A stretch of DNA of 64,000 nucleotides from Hexactinellida sp. DTS-2022. Lineage: Eukaryota > Porifera > Hexactinellida. Shown piece by piece: positions 11,918 through 21,467 of the stretch (the stretch's first letter is position 1; every line of letters begins with the position of its first letter). Below the pieces are notes generated by a model. It worked only from the letters and a program-made list of their open reading frames with translations. It did not search any database and had not been told where the DNA came from. The stretch covers positions 3,286,001 through 3,350,000 of the forward strand of contig JAPNXP010000004.1 of the NCBI GenBank assembly GCA_028753945.1, given 5' to 3'. The position numbers and the translations under genes are program-made.

Positions 11918-12590
11918 TACAGTATGTTCTCTCTAATAGTCCACCATTAGACAAATTGACCCCGGTGGACCGTTAGAGAACATGGAATATTATAGAATTT
12001 AGCCTTTAGTTAAGTTTAGTACATCAATGTTAATGTTGCAGTGTAAAAGCGAGTTTGGTGTGATTGCAATCACACCAATTGCCTAGTGTGATTGCAAGCA
12101 CACTAGTGTACTTGCAATCACACCAACCTATTGGTGTAATTGCGAGTTCGATTTCAATTGATATATAGATTTTCGATTGAAGCTCAGAAATGTAAACAAA
12201 ATATCTATCTCCCACTATGAATTAATAATGATTACCTATGAATGAATCGAATGACGTAAATTCAACTGAACTGTATTGCTTTGATAGGTATCACATATGT
12301 TTTAGACACTTAAAATCGATTTTGTATATTTGGAATGTCTTAAGGCAGGGGTTTCTTAAAATTTTGACGCCATGCCCCCGGCCCCCCTTGTCAATCTGTG
12401 AATTATCACGTTCCCTAATGTTCATTTGACTACCAAACTGGAAAGACATTTCTTAATAAGATAAATGAGTTTATTATTCAATATAATATCGTATGTCATC
12501 AGAATTTCACTTTTGTAAATCCGAGTTCTAATGTTTATACGTAACTAAGCATAATATAATGTCACTAACAATGCTACAAACCACAAGGCT

Positions 12591-14715
12591 CTATTGTTCT
12601 TTGTTTGAACACATCCTTCCTTTGTGACATTTTGTAGAGCACTTCTTATCAGAATTTCTACAGGGACATTTTCGGTTGATGCATTTCTTACACTTACATG
12701 CCCCAATTCCTGCACCAAGGGAAGCATTTTGCATCAGCTCTGTTTGTGATATGATCCTTGTAGAACTGAATGGGGTAGTAATTAAATTTGAAGATTGGAT
12801 TTCAAATTGGTTACGCGAATAACCACCTGATATTAAACCCTCAGATGTTGCTATAGTGTAGATATCGTCCTGTTTGTCATGGATACTGCCTAAGATATTT
12901 CGAGGACCGATTGCACACAATCTATCAGGATGTGGAATTGATAAAACAACAGCATCGCCTAATTCGGCTGGTTTGAATCTTTTCCCGCTGGCTCGGAGCA
13001 TCCGTTCATGGCATTTTTCTTGAGACCGTTTTATCCCAGCACGCATTTCGATACACTCTTTATTTTTGGTTTTCAGATCGCATGCTTTGCACCATATTTT
13101 AGATCCATATCCCTCTTCTTCAGACCTTCCACAAAATACGTGAATGTAACCTTTGCACTTAGGACATCTGTTTGCCCCACTGGTTTCGTTTCCGCATGCA
13201 ATACAGATAAGCGGGATTTCAATAGAATCTGAAGAGGATGCAGCACTGACGCCTACTTGACTGACATAACTCCTTTCATGTCCTTTGAGAAGATCAGTAA
13301 ATGAAGGACTTTGCGCTTTTTCTATGACGATTGTATCCTCCGGTGGTGGCATAGATATTTCTGCATCATAGAGATCAAAACTGTTGAAGATCTCTGAGGG
13401 ATAGGACTGGGATGGAATATGTTCAGTTAGTGAATCAAATTGAGGAGGCACAGTATGTGGATAAACAGTATCAGTGGTAACAGGGGTAGATATCTAAAAG
13501 AAAGACATTCAAACATCTTAGCAGGAAACACAATGATATGATCTTGAACTTACATAATCTATGTAGCTATCTAGGTCGTCTTCGTGTGGGATGTTATTCC
13601 AATCATCTTCAGGAACTCCGTAATAGGTTAGGCCAAATATTGGTTTCCTGTTAAACACTGCTTCATAGGGAGACATTTTTATGGTGGTGTGATAACTGGT
13701 ATTGTGATGAAGTTTTATCCATCTTAGATATTTAATCCAACATTGATCATTTTCATTATCAATCATCTTTGTGAAGAGTGCATCTTTGATGTCTCTGTTT
13801 ACCCGTTCCACTGCTCCCTGGCACTCTGGGTGGCGAGGCTTGCCATGAACAATCTTTACACCCGGCCATTCTTTTGCAAGAGTTGAAAACAAGAGATCAT
13901 TTCTAAATTCACGGCCATTATCAGAGTGAAGTATATGCGGAGGTCCTTGTTCGCAAAATATGTCAAGAAGTACTTCACAAACCTCTTCGGCCGACTTTCG
14001 CATCAATGGTTTAAGATTTATCTTTTTAGTAAAGTGGTCTATATATACTAAAAGGAATTTGTATGGCGTTTTTCCCATCTGGGGACAAGTTAGCTGTAAG
14101 ATTCATGCTGCTCATGTCAATTAAATCCACCTGACCACGACTACCGAAAGTATTGGATGAGATAGGTTTGACTACTGGTTGCTTAACTGATTTTCTGGAC
14201 TTCTTAAGGACACATACATCGCACGATTTCACGAATATACCACACACTTGTTCAGTTATCCCGTGGTACTGTTGAGAAACCCGTTTATACAGTTTAGTTC
14301 TTCCAGGGTGATGATCTTCAAATTTGTGAAATTTGTTTAGGATAGCAAATAATTCTGTAATTGGAATGACTTGTTTAGCACAACGTTTTGAAGTTTCTGT
14401 GAGATATAGAATATTACTACATTGGTAGGTTCGAATAGAGTATTTAGACTTAATTCGTGACCATTTATCAGCCTCTTTTTTCAATGATGGCCTAGGTGAT
14501 AATATATCATGTAACCATATATGTGAATACGAGTCAACAAATAAATAATCAACAGTTATTTTCTCGGAATTATATTCCAAAGTCGAAGTCTTGCAAAAAG
14601 TTGAGGTACTCAAAGAAGGAATAGACAATAATTCAACAGTTTGAAGCGTAAAGGGACAACTGGTGGGTGATGTAAATAATAATAATGTCAGTATCAGAGG
14701 TAGCGTATTGATCAT
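12591..14715 (-). CDS. Ginger A transposase: integrase core + PHD-like finger + CXC domain (KRBA2-like), one frameshift
   Basis: Exon 1 (14715-13554) has an HHCC zinc finger (HKFEDHHPGRTKLYK, then CDVC) and an integrase core with D-D-E: GQVDLIDMSS, LHSDNGREF and QGAVERVNRDIK. Exon 2 (13493-12591) follows a 60-bp phase-0 intron. It holds a PHD-like Cys/His finger (CIACGNE, CPKCKGYIHVFC, WCKAC), the segment LGDAVVLSIP to YSRNQFEI typical of these transposases, and a tesmin-like CXC tail (CKCKKCINRKCPC, CSTKCHKGRMC). One A too many in the tract at 14069-14073 shifts the frame between SPDGK and TPYKF. All catalytic residues remain. The protein's role is element excision and integration. The N-terminus from 14715 is unusually hydrophobic and may not be the true start. 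Confidence 0.87.
13494..13553 (-). other. 60-bp intron in the Ginger A gene
   Basis: Donor GTAAGT follows codons for DSYIDY; acceptor TTCTTTTAG precedes ATATCTACCCC (ISTPV). Both sides are phase 0 and the joined frame runs straight into the PHD-like region. Size agrees with other introns in the window. Confidence 0.8.
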
Positions 14716-14756
14716 CTTTCAAAAGCTGCAATTTTTAGTTGAAGAGTTACTAGCGT

Positions 14757-14764
14757 TATTTATA
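14757..14764 (-). promoter_or_regulatory. Candidate TATA box for the Ginger A gene
   Basis: TATAAATA on the minus strand about 42 bp upstream of the ATG at 14715, just inside the right inverted repeat's inner edge. Position and sequence fit a core promoter; no other support. Confidence 0.35.
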
Positions 14765-15493
14765 GATGTTGCTTCAGAGTCAAAGCCTCACCTTTTAATT
14801 AATTAAGACATTCCAAATATACAAAATCGATTTTAAGTGTCTAAAACATATGTGATTCCTATCAAAGCAATACAGTTCAGTTGAATTTACGTTATTCGAT
14901 TCATTCATAGGTAATCATTATTAATTCATAGTGGGAGATAGATATTTTGTTTACATATTGAGCTTCAATCGAAAATCTATATATCAATTGAAATCGAACT
15001 CGCAATTACACCAATAGGTTGGTGTGATTGCAAGTACACTAGTGTGCTTGCAATCACACTAGGCAATTGGTGTGATTGCAATCACACCAGTCTGATTGCA
15101 ATCACACCAAACTCGATTTTACACTGCAACATTAACACATACAAAGTAATAACATAGTATTAAGTATTAGTACAAGCAAATATGATTGAGGTTATATAGC
15201 AGAATACTAGGAGTATGAACTGTACGTTGGTTCTACTGATGTATCGTCAGTCCTAATGAAGTTTAGGGTCCCTTTGTGGACTTTAACCTAATTAGTATCG
15301 ATGCTATTGAAACAATCTCCCGAATACATTATCTAACTTAAGAGAAACACGATAAGAATTGTACCAATTCATAAGTGGATTTGTAGAGAATTAGACATTT
15401 AGAAAGTGGTTATTAGATCCATAAATGTGGAAGGAAACGAATATATCTTGATCTATCTGGTTATGTTTGTACCTACAACTAAATTCAGGTGGA

Positions 15494-17128
15494 CCATGGC
15501 CTACTTAATTTACGGCTATATTTGTCGCCGAGAAGTCCATAAAACAAAGAGGCCAGTTTCTAATTTTCAAAATGGAGAATTGATCTTTATTCGAATAATT
15601 AGCAATGATAGAGCTGAAAAGTGTATTATAACTATATAGGAATATGGTATCCAGGTATACATAGCACCCTCCAGAATTGTGATATGTCATCAACTGATGA
15701 CGTTATGGTTATTTTGGTTGCGAATTATCTTGTTTTTCTAGCATACTTTTAACATAGTTATACGCGATATAAATGTTCAAAATTGGAACATGGTTATACC
15801 CAGAAGTAGTAGAATAAAATATATCGAAATTATAAATGGAATGTTGACACATTCCTCGGTTGCCATGGAAAATGTATATTTCCTAAAAATGTGCCATAAC
15901 TCAAAAACTATGAATGTTGTGTAAACTAGACTGGTACTGATCTGTCCGGAATAGGTAACTTCCTATTCATCGATAATACATTTTATATGCCTAACTTCAA
16001 TAATCTTTGAGATAGTGAGTCATTACCTAATAATGAATTAAGTGTTAATTATCTCATTATCTCAAAAACTATTGAAGTTAGGCATATAAAATGTATTATC
16101 GATGAATAGGAAGTTACCTATTCCGGACAGATCAGTACCAGTCTAGTTTACACAACATTCATAGTTTTTGAGTTATGGCACATTTTTAGGAAATATACAT
16201 TTTCCATGGCAACCGAGGAATGTGTCAACATTCCATTTATAATTTCGATTTACACAGTCTACTCCGCTTAATTGGGACACGTTTGTTCCAGGCCTTTTGT
16301 CCCAATTAAGCGGAGATCCCAATTAACCGAAAAACCATTGTAAAGTGGTGATTTACCTGTGATTTACACAAATTTTGGTTTTAAACCTGTTACAACAATT
16401 CCTCCAAAGCCAGCGGACCCTTGATTCTTCTCAAACCCATATAATGAGCATTAATATTCTCAGGACCGTTTGATATATCCCTGAACCTCAAGGTCATAAT
16501 CTCTGGTAAATTTCGATATCATGGAAATCAATAAGAAATAGACAATATTAGATATTTTGTCCTGCCTTCATCAGTATTGGCAAAGATTATTAGAATTCGT
16601 TCTGATCAATATGAATTTTCTATTGAGCGAGCACCAATTTTGAACCAAATTTATTTAGTTTGTCCCGATTAAGCGGAGTTTGTCCCGATTAACCGAAGAT
16701 TTAGTAATAGCTTCTAACGAAAGGATTCTGTTCTTGGGGCGTTGTCCCAATTAAGCGGCTGTCCCGATTAACCGGTGTCCCAATTAAGCGGAGTACACTG
16801 TATTTTATTCTACTACTTCTGGGTATAACCATGTTCCAATTTTGAACATTTATAACGCGTTTAACTATGTTAAAAGTATGCTAGAAAAACAAGATAATTC
16901 GCAACCAAAATAACCATAACGTCATCAGATGATGACATCTCACAATTCTGGAGGGTGCTATGTATACCTGGATACCATATTCCTATATAGTTATAATACT
17001 CTTTTCAGCTCTATCATTGCTAATTATTCGAATAAAGATCAATTCTCCATTTTGAAAATTAGAAACTGGCCTCTTTGTTTTATGGCCTTCTCGGCGACAT
17101 ATATAGCCGTATATTAAGTAGACCATGG
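15494..17128. repeat. Large palindrome, arms ~530 bp, right arm split by a pogo MITE
   Basis: Left arm 15494-16019 and right arm 16053-17128 (minus the 546-bp MITE) are near-identical inverted copies, from CCATGG at the outer ends to TTTGAGATA / TATCTCAAA near a ~33-bp centre. Without the MITE both arms are about 530 bp. Differences are scattered point changes, so the copies are recent or homogenised. No coding potential beyond short mirror frames. Confidence 0.9.
16255..16800. mobile_element. pogo-like MITE inside the right palindrome arm
   Basis: CAGTCTACTCCGCTTAATTG at the left, CCAATTAAGCGGAGTACACTG-TA at the right. The palindrome arm resumes immediately on both sides, so insertion came after the palindrome formed. 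Same family as 9238-9753. Confidence 0.88.
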
Positions 17129-17185
17129 GTGGACAAATAGACAAGTGTACTATGAGAGAAGTGGACAATTAGAGAGAATTGACTA

Positions 17186-18561
17186 TAGTAGATTCCAGCA
17201 CACTTGAGTGTCGAGAACGTTGTTGTTGCATGGAAAGTTTCTCAAGGCTCTTCCTATGGATCACAGAAGTGTGGCTACTTCTGCTTCGTCGTCTGAAGGC
17301 AACTCAAACGGATCATGAATGCGATTTCTCTTCACCTCAGGTTCCATAGAAATGTTAAAGTGCCACCATTCTCCCTCTAAACAATCTAAATATTTTTTTC
17401 CTTCTTGACCCAATTATTAATTCTGAATAGCATTTTTCAAACATTTCTTCTTATTGAAGTCCATTTCAAATTTTTGTCTAGGTAATTCATCCTTGCTAAG
17501 ATACAATTATTATTTCTTTCAAGATTCTTGCAAATTCCATCAAGACTTTGGGAAAGTTTACTTCTCAGCCATGAGGATCGTGTCAATGAATATTTATTAG
17601 GCGATACAAAATACAAAAGTATATACATTATTAGATATTTACATATAATATCGGCTTAGTATTTGTAATTTGAGTTGAAATACGATGAATTTGGTTGTAA
17701 TAATGTCCTATTTTCTTACATAGCTACAATATTTACTATGGAATTTGCCTAGCAACAAAAATATGACATTGGAAGTCAGTATAATTCTTAATTTTCCCGC
17801 TGTTTCGGGGCGTGTATGTTTAAAATATAGATTTAGGTATAGTTCATGATATATTGTATCAGTATCTAATAAAAGTTTTGTGAAGTTTACTTTACGGGCA
17901 CTTTTGAGTTTCTATCAATTAAATTTGATGTTAGTGTACCAATAAATATAGAATTAATTTATCATTGAAATATTGAAAATACATTAATGAAAACAGGATA
18001 TTCGGTTTCAGCATACTTGAAATGCATGAACTAAACGGAATTTTTCGTATTGTATTGTTAGAAAATTATTCCGCTTATATTTGATGTGAGGCTAATTTTA
18101 GAATTCCACAATTTCAGCCAAAATCATCATGCATATTTGTTGTGCTATTGTACTGCTTCCAGATACTTAATTGCTTATAAAATTCAATTGAGCTTTATGC
18201 AGACAACAAGTATCTATTAAATCGACAAAATTGTTTAGAACTCATTTACTTAATAGAGCCCCATCACAGTGCTTATCAGTTGAGTATATTGTATTCGTGA
18301 TCATTTTGGAAATTCATTTTTATAACTTATATTTTATAGATTTCTTTATTTTCTGTAATTTACAGGAATACAGAACACTAATCTATGATAGGTAAAGTTA
18401 CATTCATTTTCATTTTGGCTAATTTTGTATTAGTAAATTTAGTGTATACTTGATATGTAGCAAGATATTGGATGTGAGCATTTTTGTCGCTTTAGAGGTG
18501 TTCCTGTATATATATACTCGATGCAAATTATATTTGATTTAGTGATTTTCCCGCCAATGTT
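17186..18561. other. AT-rich stretch; short coding-like remnant at its left
   Basis: On the minus strand, about 17352-17260 has a 30-codon open run including RIHDPFELPSDDEAEV; it may be a transposase C-terminus but I cannot place it. 18365-18390 is bounded by CAG and GTAAAG splice-like signals. Otherwise nothing recognised. Confidence 0.35.
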
Positions 18562-19075
18562 TTATTATCTCTATAAATAGTCCATCATTGTGAAAATGAA
18601 CCCAGGTGGACTATTAGCGAACATAGACTATTAAAGAATTAGCTTTTAGTAACATCAAAAGTAATAAATGCATATTAATGTCAATTTAATGATATTATTA
18701 ACATACATAGGCGTCGTTGCAGGGGGGGCGGGGGGTCCTGCCCCCCCCGGAAAAATGTCGGAGGGGGCAGCATAGGTCTCGCCCCTCCCCAGATTTCGCA
18801 TACATGCCAACCTATTTGAGTCATATCCCTGTACAGGGCTCCAATTTCCCCTGTACATTGCCAAAATCCCTGTACACCTCCCAAAATTTGTATCACTAAA
18901 TGCACTATGGTTATTAAAATCTTAGCCAATCCGCCCCACTAATTTCGAAAGTGAATTAATAGATCTATTATTGTTTAAGTAAACGAGCATAATATAACTT
19001 GATTATTCTGGTTATTATTGTACAACCAAATCTAGATGACAAATAGAGAAGTGGACAATTAGAGAGAACTGACTG
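18562..19075. mobile_element. M1 element carrying a chimeric MITE insert
   Basis: Left end TCTCTATAAATAGTCCATCA, right end GTGGACAATTAGAGAGAACT-GACTG-TA. Inserted at about 18706-18940 is sequence joining a CATAGGCGTCG terminus with G/C runs (as in 25299-25604) to a TGCCAACCTATTTGAGTCAT terminus (as in 27229-27562). Confidence 0.7.
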
Positions 19076-19507
19076 TAACGTATTTCTAAATTGAGATTTT
19101 TTGCTTCCACAATAGCCTAATGTATCATAAGGCCTCCCATCAGAACATCATAATTGGTCTAGAGATGCGGTCGAATATGTATTGTTAAATTGCATTTTAT
19201 TGATGAATTCTGTTAGATTAAATATAATTCAAGTATTTCGGCGTGAATGCTAAATCTATTTTAATTCTAGATGAAATAGATAACATTTTAATCAAAATGA
19301 TCAGATGAATACACTGTATTAGTTAATAATATTACAATTCATCGGTGTGTCGTATGGATTACGGAGAGGAACTGCGTCGTGAAATATTTCCCATAGCATT
19401 GTGTTTAGATACTGCATTCCCTTCGTTTACAATTTAATTAATACGTATAAGAATAATTCTAATGTTATAGCCTGCTTTCGAAGGCACGTATAGACTGAAC
19501 AAATATA
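19076..19507. other. Stretch without recognised gene
   Basis: About 430 bp of AT-rich sequence between two M1 copies. No frame, no repeat ends seen. Confidence 0.5.
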
Positions 19508-19657
19508 CAGTTTGTTCTCTCTAATTGTCCACTTTTCTAGATGTCCACTTATTTACTTGTCCAAATCAATTATATATATATCTGTTAAAGTCCATTTTCT
19601 CTAATAGTCCACTTTTGGCCAATTGCCCACTGGTGGACTATTAGAGAGAACAGTGTG
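19508..19657. mobile_element. M1 element, compact 150-bp copy flanked by TA
   Basis: CAGTTTGTTCTCTCTAATTG at the left and TTAGAGAGAACAGTGTG at the right with TA on each side. The two ends are similar only over the first ~25 bp; inside they carry different GTCCAC arrangements, which defines the A and B ends used to recognise the other copies. Confidence 0.8.
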
Positions 19658-20192
19658 TACTTATTTAACTGAAACGAGTTGTATGAGTGTATTGTTAGAT
19701 TATTTTAATTTACCACGAAATACAGTACTTTGTGTGTGTATCTAGCTCCTTGTGTTTCTGTATAGCTGCTGTAGAGATTTGTTGTCCATCCGAGTATAAT
19801 CTCCACAATATTTCTTTTCTACAAAAAATCAGTGGCTGCGGTAGCATTTCGATGTTGGTGCGAGCACTCCTCATTTAGGCCCAAATTTTTCTTTAAATAC
19901 TATGTAATTTAAATTAATTTTCGTTTAATGAGTCAATGCAATATATTTCAAATTTTGTAATACAGATTTTGCAATTCAGATTTTGTAATACACGAAACAC
20001 ACAGTAAGAGTTCTAAGTAGGTTTAAATAATTACTTATATGTTCATGATCAATACAGTTAGAAATTCGCAAGCAATTGTGATGCGATAAATTCATTTAAA
20101 CCTTTCTAATGTGCCAAAATCATTTGTAAACAAAAAATAGGCTCAAATAATAGCTGCATAAGTGACTATTAATATAGTAATTACAGAATTTA

Positions 20193-20386
20193 CAGTTTAT
20201 TCCGCTTAATTGGGTCGCATACGGGAGTCGGGTTCAGGCCATTTTGAGCGAATTATGCGGAATAAAGCTGTTGGCCCGATTAACCGGAGTAATTCAACAC
20301 TCTTTACATGTTTCTATTTCTAGCCAAGTGACCCGATTAGTCAGGTTGATCCGATTAACCAGTTGCTCTATTAAGCGTAGTCTACG
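20193..20386. mobile_element. pogo-like MITE (194 bp) flanked by TA
   Basis: CAGTTTATTCCGCTTAATTG and the inverted CTATTAAGCGTAGTCTACG, with TA flanks. Internal CCGATTAACC units as in the related copies at 9 kb and 16 kb. Confidence 0.78.
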
Positions 20387-20779
20387 TATCTATTTAACCC
20401 AAATAGAATATCTGAATGTTATGATCACTGATGTTATACATCCAGTTGATGCCCTTAAAAATAGTTAGGCCCAAATTTTCTGAGAAAATGTAGGTGCGAG
20501 CCCCGCCTCTGAAAAAATGGATACAATGATCATTTGTAGTTATCGTATGAATCATTTTTCCTCTTCCCACTTCTTTTTCCACCATGCCAAAACTCGTTAA
20601 CATCGTGTTGGGAGTGTAGTCGTGTGCTTGTGTAACTTGTTGTGCAACTCTTCATGTAGAGGAGTCCTGAAAGTCTGCCCAGGTATATTCTGCTTTAGGA
20701 TTTCCAACAAATGACAACATTTATAGAAAATTATTAGGGGATGTTACAAATATTATGGATTGACTTCAATTGAAAATGT

Positions 20780-21467
20780 AAAGCTAGATTAACAATGAGT
20801 GTCAATAAAGGTGACACTGAAATAATTAGACAGTATAGGAAGAACCATAGCATTCTATACACTAAGGCAATGGTGGTCGCTAAAAAATTTGGACCAGGGA
20901 TTAGTTAAGTACTTCTTAACAACATTTTCCAAAATGGTAATTTTTCAATTTTTCCACTAATTTTAGCTACCCTCATCATCCTGACAACATATTATTGTCA
21001 ATTAAAACGATTGGAAAATATAATGAGTTTAATCATAGCAATCTATATACTAAGGCAATGGCACTCTAGTGAATTACTGGACCATGGATGGCAATTACCA
21101 TGGGTTTTCCAAATTTCTATTAATTGTCATAAAGCCTTTCAGTGGTATTTTAATGTGTAACAAATGTTATATTTTAAATTCTAAGACTACCCAGCCCCAA
21201 TTCTCATAATATTTGGATATTAATTTAGAAATAAATACGTTATTTTTAATGAATTAAATGCAACACAAACAATACAGCATTATACTATATGAACAAATAC
21301 ATAGAATCAAGAAATGGTACATAAGCAACATGTGAATCCTTTAACTGTTCGACTGACTGTAGACACGCATCGCTCTCTCTAACGCTCGTAGACACATCGC
21401 TCTCTCTAAGGCTCGTAGACACACTCAATAAGTAGTAGAATAACCTATAACAAAACAAGCAAGAAAA
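20780..21467. repeat. Region 3' of P1: duplicated block and short tandem repeat
   Basis: A block around 20845-20880 (CATAGCATTCTATACACTAAGG) recurs at about 21034-21066 (CATAGCAATCTATATACTAAGG). 21359-21427 holds about 2.4 copies of a ~28-bp unit (GTAGACACATCGCTCTCTCT with AAGGCTC). Probably the 3' non-coding part of element P1; its end is not located. Confidence 0.6.

Larger units (their letters stand above)
12028..15137 (-). mobile_element. Ginger A: Ginger-type DNA transposon, ~310-330-bp terminal inverted repeats
   Basis: Inverted repeats 12028-12342 and 14808-15137 start TGTTAATGTTGCAGTGTAAA and contain arrays of short palindromes, for example the perfect 20-mer GGTGTGATTGCAATCACACC at 12057-12076. 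The right repeat has one extra 20-bp unit. Between them lies a minus-strand gene with a retrovirus-like integrase core, the signature of Ginger elements (DNA transposons whose transposase resembles Gypsy integrase). Exact ends are uncertain: ACAT occurs on both sides (12021-12024 and 15137-15140), possibly the 4-bp duplication expected for Ginger1. Confidence 0.85.
11920..17185. mobile_element. M1 element (TA-flanked) hosting Ginger A and a large palindrome
   Basis: The left end (CAGTATGTTCTCTCTAATAG then a GTCCACC / GGTGGACC inverted unit) and right end (GTGGACAATTAGAGAGAATT) match the two different ends of the compact copies at 19508-19657 and 59931-60446. Body sequence at 15138-15230 (AGTACAAGCAAATATGATTG, GTATGAACTGTACGT) also recurs, inverted, in the 59931-60446 copy. 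So one M1 copy has been expanded from about 0.5 kb to 5 kb by Ginger A (12028-15137) and by the palindrome (15494-17128). Confidence 0.65.

Noticed and set aside
14066-14080. Programmed frameshift at GGGAAAAAC in Ginger A
   Set aside because: The needed shift is +1 and the site does not fit a -1 slippery heptamer in frame; one extra A in a homopolymer is simpler.
14655-14715. Signal-peptide-like hydrophobic N-terminus of the Ginger A protein
   Set aside because: A secreted transposase makes no sense; more likely a misplaced start or decayed upstream coding sequence.
12021-15140. Exact 4-bp target duplication for Ginger A
   Set aside because: ACAT occurs on both sides but the inverted repeats do not align perfectly to it; left as a possibility only.
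15406-17168. Four mirror-image 61-77-codon frames
   Set aside because: They are the same short sequence read from the two palindrome arms, without a homologue I recognise.
18655-18929. Overlapping 60-80-codon frames on both strands
   Set aside because: Both lie in chimeric MITE sequence with G/C runs; no domain similarity.
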